Notes: generated from the letters alone by a model not told the origin. Positions 36,331 through 50,420 are shown, numbered from the stretch's first letter. The stretch is DNA of 64,000 nt from Colletes latitarsis (GCF_051014445.1 NW_027488366.1:10868001-10932000), one strand, 5' to 3'. A program made the numbers and translations.

Positions 36331-38440
36331 GATCGAAACCAGGTTTAATCGACTGTTTCAGTGTGGTACCACATTACTACGTGATCCAAACCAGAAAAAA
36401 CCCAGGATCAGTTCAACAAGTATAAGAAGAATGCGAAAGTATGAGTCTGATGGGTGAAAATCCCAGGGCTAACCTAGACCTAACATGCGTTATCCTCTAA
36501 AATATTGATCCAAACCAGGTTTAATGGACTGTTTCAGTTTGGTACCACATTACTACGTGATCCAAACCGGGAAAAACCCAGGATCAGTTCAACAAGTATG
36601 TGAAGAATGCGAAAGTATGAGTCTGATGGGGGCAAATCCCAGACCTATCCCAGACCTAACATGCGTTATCCTCTAAAATATATATCAAGACCAGGTTTAA
36701 TTGATTGTTTCAGTGTGGACCCACATTACTACGTGATCCAAACCAGAAAAAACCCAGGTTCCGTTCAAAAAGTATGTGAAGAATGCGAATGTATGAGTCT
36801 GATGAGTGAAAATCCCAGGCCTAACCTAGACCTAACATGAGTTATCCTCAAAAATATTGATCGAAACCAGGTTTAATCGACTGTTTCAGTGTGGTACCAC
36901 ATTACTACGTGATCCAAACCAGAAAAAACCCAGGATCCTTTCAACAAGTATGTGAAGAATGCGAAAGTATGAGTGTGATGTGTGAAAATCCCAGGCCTAA
37001 CCTAGACCTAACATGCGTTATCCTCAAAAATATTGATCGAAACGCGGTTTAATCGACTCTTTCAGTGTGGTGCCACATTACTATGTGATCCAAACCAGAA
37101 AATAACCCAGGATCTGTTCAACGAGTATGTGAAGTGTGCGAAAGTATGAGTCTGATGAGGTCAAATCCCAGACCAATCCCAGACTTAACTTGCGTTATCC
37201 TCTAAAATATTGATCGAAACGAGGTTTAATCGACTGTTTCAGTGTGGTACCACATTACTACGTGATCCAAACCAGAAAAAACCCAGGATCACTTCAACAA
37301 GTATAAGAAGAATGCGAAAGTATGAGTCTGATGAGTGAAAATCCCAGGGCTAACCTAGACCTAACATGCGTTATTCTCTAAAATATTGATCCAAACCAGG
37401 TTTAATGGACTGTTTCAGTGTGGTACCACATTACTACGTGATACAAGCCAGACATAACACAGGATCCGTTCAACAAGTATGTGAGGAATGCGAAAGTATG
37501 AGTCTGATGAGTGAAAATCCCAGGCCTAACCTAGACCTAACATGCGTTATCCTCAAAAATATTGATCGAAACCTGGTTTAATCGACTGTTTCAGTTTGGT
37601 ACCACATTACTATGTGATCCAAACCAGAAAATAACCCAGGATCTGTTCAACGAGTATGTGAAGTGTGCGAAAGTATGAGTCTGATGAGGACAAATCCCAG
37701 ACCTATCCCAGACCTAACATGCGTTATCCTCTAAAAGATTTATCAAGACCAGGTTTAATTGATTGTTTCAGTGTGGACCCACATTACTACGTGATCCAAA
37801 CCAGAAAAAACCCAGGATCCGTTCAAAAAGTATGTGAAGAATGCGAATGTATGAGTCTGATGAGTGAAAATCCCAGGCCTAACCTAGACCTAACATGAGT
37901 TATCCTCAAAAATATTGATCGAAACCAGGTTTAATCGACTGTTTCAGTGTGGTACCACATTACTACGTGATCCAAACCAGAAAAAACCCAGGATCAGTTC
38001 AAGAAGTATGTGAAGAATGCGAAAGTATGAGTCTGATGGGTGAAAATCCCAGGGCTATCCTAGACCTAACATGAGTTATCCTCAAAAATATTGATCGAAA
38101 CCAGGTTTAATCGACTGTTTCAGTGTGGTACCACATTACTACGTGATCCAAACCAGAAAAAACCCAGGATCCGTTCAACAAGTATGTGAAGAATGCGAAA
38201 GTATGAGTGTGATGTGTGAAAATCCCAGGCCTAACCTAGACCTAACATGCGTTATCCTCAAAAATATTGATCGAAACGTGGTTTAATCGACTCTTTCAGT
38301 GTGGTGCCACATTACTATGTGATCCAAACCAGAAAATAACCCAGGATCTGTTCAACGAGTATGTGAAGTGTGCGAAAGTATGAGTCTGATGAGTGAAAAT
38401 CCCCGGCCTAACCTAGACCTAACTTGCGTTATCCTCTAAA
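36331..38440 (+). repeat. Segment shared with the 11.7-12.5 kb block
   Basis: About 36,960-37,720 closely matches 11,760-12,530 at an offset near 25,205 (143 monomers). The rare markers GTGTGATGTGTG and CAAGCCAGACATAACACAGG appear in both. Two versions of an A monomer with GTTCAAAAAGTATG (near 36770 and 37825) lie 1,058 bp apart (six monomers). A further copy of the GTGTGATGTGTG monomer is near 38,208. Confidence 0.75.
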
Positions 38441-40640
38441 ATATTGATCGAAACCAGGTTTAATCGACTGTTTCAGTGTGGTACCACATTACTACGTGAT
38501 CCAAACCAGAAAAAACCCAGGATCAGTTCAACAAGTATAAGAAGGATGCGAAAGTATGAGTCTGATGGGTGAAAATCCCAGGGCTAACCTAGACCTAACA
38601 TGCGTTATCCTCTAAAATATTGATCCAAACCAGGTTTAATCGACTGTTTCAGTGTGGACCCACATTACTACGTGATCCATACCAGAAAAAACCCAGGATC
38701 AGTTCAACAAGTATAAGAAGGATGCGAAAGTATGAGTCTGATGGGTGAAAATCCCAGGGCTAACCTAGACCTAACATGCGTTATCCTCTAAAATATTGAT
38801 CGAAACCAGGTTTAATTGACTGTTTTAGTGTGGTACCACATTACTACGTGATCCAAACCAGAAAAAACCCAGGATCTGTTCAACGAGTATGTGAAAAACG
38901 CGAAACTGTGAGCCTGATGAGGGCAAATCTTAGACCTAACCCAGACCTAAGATGCGTTGTCCTCTAAAATATTTATCCAGACCAGGTTTCATTGAATGTT
39001 TCAGTGTGGTACCACATAACTACGTGATCCAAACCAGTAAAAACCCAGGATCCGTTTAACAAGTATGTGAGGAATGCGAATGTATGAGTCTGATGAGTGA
39101 AAATCCCAGGCCTAACCTAGACCTAACATGCGTTATCCTCAAAAATATTGATCGAAACCTGGTTTAATCGACTGTTTCAGTGTGGTACCACATTACTATG
39201 TGATCCAAACCAGAAAATAACCCAGGATCCGTTCAACAAGTATGTGAAGAATGCGAAAGTATGAGTCTGATGAGTGAAAATCCCAGGCCTAACCTAGACC
39301 TAACATGCGTTATCCTGAAAGATATTGATCGAAACCTGGTTTAATCGACTGTTTCAGTGTGGTACCACATTACTATGTGATCCAAACCAGAAAATAACCC
39401 AGGATCTGTTCAACGAGTATGTGAAGTGAGCGAAAGTATGAGTCTGATGAGGTCAAATCCCAGACCAATCCCAGACTTAACTTGCGTTATCCTCTAAAAT
39501 ATTGATCGAAACCAGGTTTAATCGACTGTTTCAGTGTGGTACCATATTACTACGTGATCCAAACCAGAAAAAACCCAGGATCAGTTCAACAAGTATAAGA
39601 AGAATGCGAAAGTATGAGTCTGATGAGTGAAAATCCCAGGGCTAACCTAGACCTAACATGCGTTATCCTCTAAAATATTGATCGAAACCTGGTTTAATCG
39701 ACTGTCTCAGTTTGGTACCACATTACTATGTGATCCAAACCAGAAAATAACCCAGGATCTGTTCAACGAGTATGTGAAGTGTGCGAAAGTATGAGTCTGA
39801 TGAGGGCTAATCCCAGACCTATCCCAGACCTAACTTGCGTTATCCTCTAAAATATTGATCGAAACCAGGTTTAACCGACTGTTTCAGTGTGGAACCACAT
39901 TACTACGTGGTCCAAACCAGAAAAAACCCAGGATCAGTTCAAGAAGTATGTGAAGAATGCGAAAGTATGAGTCTGATGAGTGAAAATCCCAGGCCTAACC
40001 TAGACCTAACATGCGTTATCCTCAAAAATATTGATCGAAACCTGGTTTAGTCGACTGTTTGAGTGTAGTATCACACTACTACGTGACCCAAACCAGAAAA
40101 AACCCAGGATTTGTTCAACAAGTATGTGAAAAACGCGAAAGTATGAGCCTGATGAGGGCAAATCCCGGACCTATCACAGACCTAACTTGCGTTATCCTCT
40201 AAAATATTGATCGAAACCAGGTTTAATTGAATGTTTCTGTGTGGTACCACATTACTACGTGATCGAAACCAGTAAAAACCCAGGATCCGTTCTACAAGTA
40301 TGTGAAGAATGCGAAAGTATGAGTCTGATGAGTGAAAATCCCAGGCCTAACCTAGACCTAACATGCGTTATCCTGAAAAATATTGATCGAAACCTGGTTT
40401 AATCGACTGTTTCAGTGTGGTACCACATTACTATGTGATCCAAACCAGAAAATAACCCGGGATCTGTTCAACGAGTATGTGAAGTGTGCGAAAGTATGAG
40501 TCTGATGAGGGCAAATCCCAGACCTATCCCAGACCTAACATATGTTATCCTCTAAAATATTTATCAAGACCAGGTTCAATTGATTGTTTCACTGTGGACC
40601 CACATTACTACGTGATCCAAACCAGAAAAAACCCAGGATC
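38441..40640 (+). repeat. Super-HOR block X, copy 1
   Basis: The block opens with two monomers carrying TATAAGAAGGATGCG and GATGGGTG, runs through A/B monomers and reaches the GAGTGTAGTATCACAC marker (40060). It closes with CATATGTTATCC and GGTTCAATTG. It recurs in the same order at about 44.1-46.1, 51.3-53.3 and 57.1-59.0 kb. Copy 1 has an additional monomer with GTTTTAGTGTGG near 38,820 that copies 2 and 3 lack. Confidence 0.82.
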
Positions 40641-43600
40641 TGTTCAACATGTATGAGAAATATGCGAAAGAATGAGCCTGATGAGAGCAAATCCCAGACC
40701 TAACCTAGACCTTACATGAATTTTTCTCTAAAATATTGATCGAAACCAGGTTTAATCCACTGCTTCAGTGTGGTACCAAATTACTACGTGATCCAAACCA
40801 GAAAAAACCCAGGATCAGTTCAACAAGTATTCGAAGAATGCGAAAGTATGAGTCTGATGAGTGAAAATCCCAGGGCTAACCTAGACCTAACATGCGTTAT
40901 CCTCTAAGCAATTGATCCAAACCAGCTTTAATGGACTGTTTCAGTGTGGTACCACACTACTACGTGATACAAACCAGAAAAAACCCAGGATCTGTTCAAC
41001 AAGTATGTGAAAAACGCGAAAGTATGAGCCTGATGAGGGCGAATCCCAGACCTATGCCAGACCTAACTTGCGTTATCCTCTAAAATATTGATCGAAACCA
41101 GGTTTAATTGACTGTTTCAGCGTGGTACCACATTACTACGTGATACAAACCAGAAACAGGCCAGGATCTAGCCATGAAGTATGAGAAATATGCGAAAGTA
41201 TGAGCCTGCTGGGGGCAAATCCTAGACCTAAGCCAAACCTAACATGCGTTATCCTCTAAAATATTTATCAAGACCAGGTTTAATTGATTGTTTCAGTGTG
41301 GTACCACATTACTACATGAACCAAACCAGAAAAAACCCAGGATCCGTCCAACAAGTATGTGAAGAATGCGAAAGTATGAGTCTCATGAGCGAAAATCCTA
41401 GACCTAACCTAGACCTAACATGCGTTATCCTCTAAAATATTGATCCAAACCAGGTATAATGGACTGTTTCAGTGTGGTACCACTTTACTACGTGATCCAA
41501 AGCAGAAAAAACCCTCGATCAGGTCAACATGTATGTTAAAACTGCGAAAGTATGACCCTGATCAGGGCAAATCCCAGGCCTAACCTAGACCTAACATGCG
41601 CTGTCCTCTAAAATATTGATGGAAACCAGGTTTAATTGACTGTTTCAGTGTTGTACTTCATTACTACGTGATCCAATCCAGAAAAAGCCCAGGATCGAGC
41701 CCTCAAGTATGAGAAATATGCGAAAGAATGAGCCTGATGAGAGAAAATCCCAGACCTAACCTAGACCTAACATGAATTATTCTCTAAAATATTGGTCGAA
41801 ACCAGGTTTAATTGACTGATTCAGTGTGGTCCCACATTACTACGTGATCCAAACCAGAAAAATCCCAGGATCCGTTCAACAAGTATGTGAAGAATGTGAA
41901 ATATGTGTCTGATGAGTGAAAATCCCGGGCCTAACCTAGACCTAGCATGCGTTATCCTCAAAAATATTGATCGAAACGTGGTTTAATCGACTGTTTCAGT
42001 GTGGTGCCACATTACTATGTGATCCAAACCAGAAAAAAACCCAGGATCTGTTCAACGAGTATGTGAAGTGTGCGAAAGTATGAGGCTGATGAGGTCAAAT
42101 CCCTGACCAATCCCAGACTTAACTTGCGTTATCCTCTAAAATATTGATCGAAACCAGGTTTAATCGACTGCTTCAGTGTGGTACCACATTACTACGTGAT
42201 CCAAACCAGAAAAAACCCAGGATCAGTTCAACAAGTATAAGAAGAATGCGAAAGTATGAGTCTGATGGGTGAAAATCCCAGGGCTAACCTAGACCTAACA
42301 TGCGTTATCCTCTAAAATATTGATCCAAACCAGGTTTAATGGACTGTTTCAGTGTGGTACCACATTACTACGTGATATAAACCAGAAAAAACCCAGGATC
42401 CGTTCAACAAGTATGTGAGGAATGCGAAAGTATGAGTCTGATGAGTGAAAATCCCAGGCCTAACCTAGACCTAACATGCGTTATCCTCAAAAATATTGGT
42501 CGAAACCTGGTTTAATCGACTGTTTCAGTTTGGTACCACATTTCTACGTGATACAAACCAGAAAAAACCCAGGATCTGTTCAACAAGTATGTGAGAAACG
42601 CGAAAGTGTGAGCCTGATGAGGGCGAATCCCAGACCTATGCCAGACCTAACTTGCGTTATCCTCTAAAATATTGATCGAAACCAGGTTTAATTGACTGTT
42701 TCAGCGTGGTACCACATTACAACGTGATACAAACCAGAAACAGCCCAGGATCTAGCCATGAAGTATGAGAAATATGCGAAAGTATGAGCCTGCTGGGGGC
42801 AAATCCTAGACCTAAGCCAAACCTAACATGCGTTATCCTCTAAAATATTTATCAAGACCAGGTTTAATTGAATGTTTCAGAGTGGTATCACATTATTACA
42901 TGAACCAAACCAGAAAAAACCCAGGACCCGTTCAACAAGTATGTGAACAATGCGAAAGTATGAGTCTCATGATCGAAAATCCCAGACCTAACCTAGACCC
43001 AACATGCGTTATCCTCTAAAATATTGATCCAAACCAGGTTTAATGGACTGTTTCAGTTTGGTACCACATTTCTACGTGATACAAACCAGAAAAAACCCAG
43101 GATCTGTTCAACAAGTATGTGAGAAACGCGAAAGTATGAGCCTGATGAGGGCGAATCCCAGACCTATGCCAGACCTAACTTGCGTTATCCTCTAAAATAT
43201 TGATCGAAACCAGGTTTAATTGACTGTTTCAGCGTGGTACCACATTACTACGTGATACAAACCAGAAACAGCCCAGGATCTAGCCATGAAGTATGAGAAA
43301 TATGCGAAAGTATGAGCCTGCTGGGGGCAAATCCTAGACCTAAGCCAAACCTAACATGCGTTATCCTCTAAAATATTTATCAAGACCAGGTTTAATTGAA
43401 TGTTTCAGAGTGGTATCACATTATTACATGAACCAAACCAGAAAAAACCCGGGACCCGTTCAACAAGTATGTGAACAATGCGAAAGTATGAGTCTCATGA
43501 TCGAAAATCCCAGACCTAACCTAGACCCAACATGCGTTATCCTCTAAAATATTGATCCAAACCAGGTTTAATGGACTGTTTCAGTGTGGTACCACTTTAC

Positions 43601-44100
43601 TACGTGATCCAAAGCAGAAAAAACCCTCGATCAGGTAAGCATGTATGTTAAAACTGCGAAAGTATGACCCTGATCAGGGCAAATCCCAGGCCTAACCTAG
43701 ACCTAACATGCGCTGTCCTCTAAAATATTGATGGAAACCAGGTTTAATTGACTGTTTCAGTGTTGTACTTCATTACTACGTGATCCAATCCAGAAAAAGC
43801 CCAGGATCTAGCCATCAAGTATGAGAAATATGCGAAAGTATGAGCCTGCTGGGGGCAAATCCTAGACCTAAGCCAAACCTAACATGCGTTATCCTCTAAA
43901 ATATTTATCAAGACCAGGTTTAATTGACTGATTCAGTGTGGTCCCACATTACTACGTGATCAAAACCAGAAAAAACCCAGGATCCGTTCAACAAGTATGT
44001 GAAGAATGCGAAATATGAGTCTGATGAGTGAAAATCCCCGGCCTAACCTAGACCTAACTTGCGTTATCCTCTAAAATATTGATCGAAACCAGGTTTAATC
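40641..44100 (+). repeat. Super-HOR block Y, copy 1
   Basis: The block includes GAAACAG and CTGCTGGGGGC monomers, A monomers with TACATGAACC, E monomers, a monomer shortened by one base (GAATGTGAAATATGTG, near 41893), and a three-monomer unit tandemly repeated at 528 bp (equivalent points 42828 and 43356). About 3.0 kb (41,127-44,119) recurs at 46,937-49,929 at an offset of 5,810 (33 monomers). It recurs again at 53.4-56.2 kb. Confidence 0.83.
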
Positions 44101-46100
44101 GACTGTTTCAGTGTGGTACCACATTACTACGTGATCCAAACCAGAAAAAACCCAGGATCAGTTCAACAAGTATAAGAAGGTTGCGAAAGTATGAGTCTGA
44201 TGGGTGAAAATCCCAGGGCTAACCTAGACCTAACATGCGTTATCCTCTAAAATATTGATCCAAACCAGGTTTAATCGACTGTTTCAGTGTGGACCCACAT
44301 TACTACGTGATCCAAACCAGAAAAAACCCAGGATCAGTTCAACAAGTATAAGAAGGATGCGAAAGTATGAGTCTGATGGGTGAAAATCCCAGGGCTAACC
44401 TAGACCTAACATGCGTTATCCTCTAAAATATTTATCCAGACCAGGTTTCATTGAATGTTTCAGTGTGGTACCACATAACTACGTGATCCAAACCAGTAAA
44501 AACCCAGGATCCGTTTAACAAGTATGTGAGGAATGCGAATGTATGAGTCTGATGAGTGAAAATCCCAGGCCTAACCTAGACCTAACATGCGTTATCCTCA
44601 AAAATATTGATCGAAACCTGGTTTAATCGACTGTTTCAGTGTGGTACCACATTACTATGTGATCCAAACCAGAAAATAACCCAGGATCCGTTCAACAAGT
44701 ATGTGAAGAATGCGAAAGTATGAGTTTGATGAGTGAAAATCCCAGGCCTAACCTAGACCTAACATGCGTTATCCTGAAAGATATTGATCGAAACCTGGTT
44801 TAATCGACTGTTTCAGTGTGGTACCACATTACTATGTGATCCAAACCAGAAAATAACCCAGGATCTGTTCAACGAGTATGTGAAGTGTGCGAAAGTATGA
44901 GTCTGATGAGGTCAAATCCCAGACCAATCCCAGACTTAACTTGCGTTATCCTCTAAAATATTGATCGAAACCAGGTTTAATCGACTGTTTCAGTGTGGTA
45001 CCATATTACTACGTGATCCAAACCAGAAAAAACCCAGGATCAGTTCAACAAGTATAAGAAGAATGCGAAAGTATGAGTCTGATGAGTGAAAATCCCAGGG
45101 CTAACCTAGACCTAACATGCGTTATCCTCTAAAATATTGATCGAAACCTGGTTTAATCGACTGTCTCAGTTTGGTACCACATTACTATGTGATCCAAACC
45201 AGAAAATAACCCAGGATCTGTTCAACGAGTATGTGAAGTGTGCGAAAGTATGAGTCTGATGAGGGCTAATCCCAGACCTATCCCAGACCTAACTTGCGTT
45301 ATCCTCTAAAATATTGATCGAAACCAGGTTTAACCGACTGTTTCAGTGTGGAACCACATTACTACGTGGTCCAAACCAGAAAAAACCCAGGATCAGTTCA
45401 AGAAGTATGTGAAGAATGCGAAAGTATGAGTCTGATGAGTGAAAATCCCAGGCCTAACCTAGACCTAACATGCGTTATCCTCAAAAATATTGATCGAAAC
45501 CTGGTTTAGTCGACTGTTTGAGTGTAGTATCACACTACTACGTGACCCAAACCAGAAAAAACCCAGGATCTGTTCAACAAGTATGTGAAAAACGCGAAAG
45601 TATGAGCCTGATGAGGGCAAATCCCGGACCTATCACAGACCTAACTTGCGTTATCCTCTAAAATATTGATCGAAACCAGGTTTAATTGAATGTTTCCGTG
45701 TGGTACCACATTACTACGTGATCGAGACCAGTAAAAACCCAGGATCCGTTCTACAAGTATGTGAAGAATGCGAAAGTATGAGTCTGATGAGTGAAAATCC
45801 CAGGCCTAACCTAGACCTAACATGCGTTATCCTGAAAAATATTGATCGAAACCTGGTTTAATCGACTGTTTCAGTGTGGTACCACATTACTATGTGATCC
45901 AAACCAGAAAATAACCCGGGATCTGTTCAACGAGTATGTGAAGTGTGCGAAAGTATGAGTCTGATGAGGGCAAATCCCAGACCTATCCCAGACCTAACAT
46001 ATGTTATCCTCTAAAATATTTATCAAGACCAGGTTCAATTGATTGTTTCACTGTGGACCCACATTACTACGTGATCCAAACCAGAAAAAACCCAGCATCC
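44101..46100 (+). repeat. Super-HOR block X, copy 2
   Basis: From about 44,420 to 46,094 it matches 38,960-40,635 at a constant offset of 5,459 (31 monomers). The marker monomer is at 45519. The first monomer carries the private variant AAGGTTGCG (44179) shared only with copy 3 (51397). It diverges from copy 1 at about 46,094, where CCCAGCATCC replaces CCCAGGATCTG. Confidence 0.82.
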
Positions 46101-46936
46101 GTTCAACACGTATGTGAGGAATGCGAAGGTATGAGCCTGATCAGGGCAAATCCCAGACCTATCCCAGACCTAACTTGCGTTGTCCCCTAAAATATTGATG
46201 GAAACCAGGTTTAGTTGATGGTTTCAGTGTGGTCCCACATTATTACGTGATCCAAACCAGAAAAAACCCAGGATCTGTTCAACATGTATGAGAAATATGC
46301 GAAAGAATGAGCCTGATGAGAGCAAATCCCAGACCTAACCTAGACCTAACATGCGCTGTCCTCTAAAATATTGATGGAAACCAGGTTTAATTGACTGTTT
46401 CAGTGTTGTACTTCATTACTACGTGATCCAATCCAGAAAAAGCCCAGGATCTAGCCATCAAGTATGAGAAATATGCGAAAGTATGAGCCTGCTGGGGGCA
46501 AATCCTAGACCTAAGCCAAACCTAACATGCGTTATCCTCTAAAATATTTATCAAGACCAGGTTTAATTGACTGATTCAGTGTGGTCCCACATTACTACGT
46601 GATCAAAACCAGAAAAAACCCAGGATCCGTTCAACAAGTATGTGAAGAATGCGAAATATGAGTCTGATGAGTGAAAATCCCCGGCCTAACCTAGACGTAA
46701 CTTGCGTTATCCTCTAAAATATTGATCGAAACCAGGTTTAATCGACTGTTTCAGTGTGGTACCACATTACTACATGAACCAAACCAGAAAAAACCCAGGA
46801 TCCGTCCAACAAGTATGTGAAGAATGCGAAAGTATGAGTCTCATGAGCGAAAATCCTAGACCTAACCTAGACCTAACATGCGTTATCCTCTAAAATATTG
46901 ATCCAAACCAGGTATAATGGACTGTTTCAGTGTGGT
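46101..46936 (+). repeat. Linker between X2 and Y2
   Basis: It holds a GTTGTCCCC monomer, a CGCTGTCC monomer, a CTGCTGGGGGC monomer and a one-base-short monomer (GCGAAATATGAG), with the private variant CTAGACGTAAC near 46,695. The stretch up to about 46,760 is copied at 50.9-51.34 kb. The last part is a partial ACATGAACC monomer that joins Y2 at 46,937. Confidence 0.75.
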
Positions 46937-49929
46937 ACCACATTACTACGTGATACAAACCAGAAACAGGCCAGGATCTAGCCATGAAGTATGAGAAATA
47001 TGCGAAAGTATGAGCCTGCTGGGGGCAAATCCTAGACCTAAGCCAAACCTAACATGCGTTATCCTCTAAAATATTTATCAAGACCAGGTTTAATTGATTG
47101 TTTCAGTGTGGTACCACATTACTACATGAACCAAACCAGAAAAAACCCAGGATCCGTCCAACAAGTATGTGAAGAATGCGAAAGTATGAGTCTCATGAGC
47201 GAAAATCCTAGACCTAACCTAGACCTAACATGCGTTATCCTCTAAAATATTGATCCAAACCAGGTATAATGGACTGTTTCAGTGTGGTACCACTTTACTA
47301 CGTGATCCAAAGCAGAAAAAACCCTCGATCAGGTCAACATGTATGTTAAAACTGCGAAAGTATGACCCTGATCAGGGCAAATCCCAGGCCTAACCTAGAC
47401 CTAACATGCGCTGTCCTCTAAAATATTGATGGAAACCAGGTTTAATTGACTGTTTCAGTGTTGTACTTCATTACTACGTGATCCAATCCAGAAAAAGCCC
47501 AGGATCGAGCCCTCAAGTATGAGAAATATGCGAAAGAATGAGCCTGATGAGAGAAAATCCCAGACCTAACCTAGACCTAACATGAATTATTCTCTAAAAT
47601 ATTGGTCGAAACCAGGTTTAATTGACTGATTCAGTGTGGTCCCACATTACTACGTGATCCAAACCAGAAAAATCCCAGGATCCGTTCAACAAGTATGTGA
47701 AGAATGTGAAATATGTGTCTGATGAGTGAAAATCCCGGGCCTAACCTAGACCTAGCATGCGTTATCCTCAAAAATATTGATCGAAACGTGGTTTAATCGA
47801 CTGTTTCAGTGTGGTGCCACATTACTATGTGATCCAAACCAGAAAAAAACCCAGGATCTGTTCAACGAGTATGTGAAGTGTGCGAAAGTATGAGGCTGAT
47901 GAGGTCAAATCCCTGACCAATCCCAGACTTAACTTGCGTTATCCTCTAAAATATTGATCGAAACCAGGTTTAATCGACTGCTTCAGTGTGGTACCACATT
48001 ACTACGTGATCCAAACCAGAAAAAACCCAGGATCAGTTCAACAAGTATAAGAAGAATGCGAAAGTATGAGTCTGATGGGTGAAAATCCCAGGGCTAACCT
48101 AGACCTAACATGCGTTATCCTCTAAAATATTGATCCAAACCAGGTTTAATGGACTGTTTCAGTGTGGTACCACATTACTACGTGATATAAACCAGAAAAA
48201 ACCCAGGATCCGTTCAACAAGTATGTGAGGAATGCGAAAGTATGAGTCTGATGAGTGAAAATCCCAGGCCTAACCTAGACCTAACATGCGTTATCCTCAA
48301 AAATATTGGTCGAAACCTGGTTTAATCGACTGTTTCAGTTTGGTACCACATTTCTACGTGATACAAACCAGAAAAAACCCAGGATCTGTTCAACAAGTAT
48401 GTGAGAAACGCGAAAGTATGAGCCTGATGAGGGCGAATCCCAGACCTATGCCAGACCTAACTTGCGTTATCCTCTAAAATATTGATCGAAACCAGGTTTA
48501 ATTGACTGTTTCAGCGTGGTACCACATTACAACGTGATACAAACCAGAAACAGCCCAGGATCTAGCCATGAAGTATGAGAAATATGCGAAAGTATGAGCC
48601 TGCTGGGGGCAAATCCTAGACCTAAGCCAAACCTAACATGCGTTATCCTCTAAAATATTTATCAAGACCAGGTTTAATTGAATGTTTCAGAGTGGTATCA
48701 CATTATTACATGAACCAAACCAGAAAAAACCCAGGACCCGTTCAACAAGTATGTGAACAATGCGAAAGTATGAGTCTCATGATCGAAAATCCCAGACCTA
48801 ACCTAGACCCAACATGCGTTATCCTCTAAAATATTGATCCAAACCAGGTTTAATGGACTGTTTCAGTTTGGTACCACATTTCTACGTGATACAAACCAGA
48901 AAAAACCCAGGATCTGTTCAACAAGTATGTGAGAAACGCGAAAGTATGAGCCTGATGAGGGCGAATCCCAGACCTATGCCAGACCTAACTTGCGTTATCC
49001 TCTAAAATATTGATCGAAACCAGGTTTAATTGACTGTTTCAGCGTGGTACCACATTACTACGTGATACAAACCAGAAACAGCCCAGGATCTAGCCATGAA
49101 GTATGAGAAATATGCGAAAGTATGAGCCTGCTGGGGGCAAATCCTAGACCTAAGCCAAACCTAACATGCGTTATCCTCTAAAATATTTATCAAGACCAGG
49201 TTTAATTGAATGTTTCAGAGTGGTATCACATTATTACATGAACCAAACCAGAAAAAACCCAGGACCCGTTCAACAAGTATGTGAACAATGCGAAAGTATG
49301 AGTCTCATGATCGAAAATCCCAGACCTAACCTAGACCCAACATGCGTTATCCTCTAAAATATTGATCCAAACCAGGTTTAATGGACTGTTTCAGTGTGGT
49401 ACCACTTTACTACGTGATCCAAAGCAGAAAAAACCCTCGATCAGGTAAGCATGTATGTTAAAACTGCGAAAGTATGACCCTGATCAGGGCAAATCCCAGG
49501 CCTAACCTAGACCTAACATGCGCTGTCCTCTAAAATATTGATGGAAACCAGGTTTAATTGACTGTTTCAGTGTTGTACTTCATTACTACGTGATCCAATC
49601 CAGAAAAAGCCCAGGATCTAGCCATCAAGTATGAGAAATATGCGAAAGTATGAGCCTGCTGGGGGCAAATCCTAGACCTAAGCCAAACCTAACATGCGTT
49701 ATCCTCTAAAATATTTATCAAGACCAGGTTTAATTGACTGATTCAGTGTGGTCCCACATTACTACGTGATCAAAACCAGAAAAAACCCAGGATCCGTTCA
49801 ACAAGTATGTGAAGAATGCGAAATATGAGTCTGATGAGTGAAAATCCCCGGCCTAACCTAGACCTAACTTGCGTTATCCTCTAAAATATTGATCGAAACC
49901 AGGTTTAATCGACTGTTTCAGTGTGGTAC
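46937..49929 (+). repeat. Super-HOR block Y, copy 2
   Basis: Very close to 41,127-44,119 at a constant offset of 5,810 bp; I noticed only occasional substitutions (for example AAAGTATGAG here against AAAGTGTGAG at 42605). It keeps the 528-bp three-monomer tandem pair (48638 and 49166). The match ends sharply at 49,929, where CCATATTACTACG replaces CCACATTACTACG. Confidence 0.86.
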
Positions 49930-50420
49930 CATATTACTACGTGATCCAAACCAGAAAAAACCCAGGATCAGTTCAACAAGTATAAGAAGAATGCGAAAGT
50001 ATGAGTCTGATGAGTGAAAATCCCAGGGCTAACCTAGACCTAACATGCGTTATCCTCTAAAATATTGATCGAAACCTGGTTTAATCGACTGTCTCAGTTT
50101 GGTACCACACTACTACGTGACCCAAACCAGAAAAAACCCAGGATCTGTTCAACAAGTATGTGAAAAACGCGAAAGTATGAGCCTGATGAGGGCAAATCCC
50201 AGACCTATCCCAGACCTAACTTGCGTTATCCTCTAAAATATTGATCGAAACCAGGTTTAACCGACTGTTTCAGTGTGGAACCACATTACTACGTGGTCCA
50301 AACCAGAAAAAACCCAGGATCAGTTCAAGAAGTATGTGAAGAATGCGAAAGTATGAGTCTGATGAGTGAAAATCCCAGGCCTAACCTAGACCTAACATGC
50401 GTTATCCTGAAAAATATTGA
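49929..50420. other. Cluster of recombination switch points
   Basis: Within 500 bp the best-matching partner changes four times: offset 5,810 to 4,928 at 49,929, to 4,575 at 50,106, back to 4,927 near 50,200, and to 4,575 near 50,400. The difference between the two registers is 353 bp, one dimer. This is seen directly as shifts in shared rare variants. Interpreting it as conversion plus unequal exchange is inference. Confidence 0.72.
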
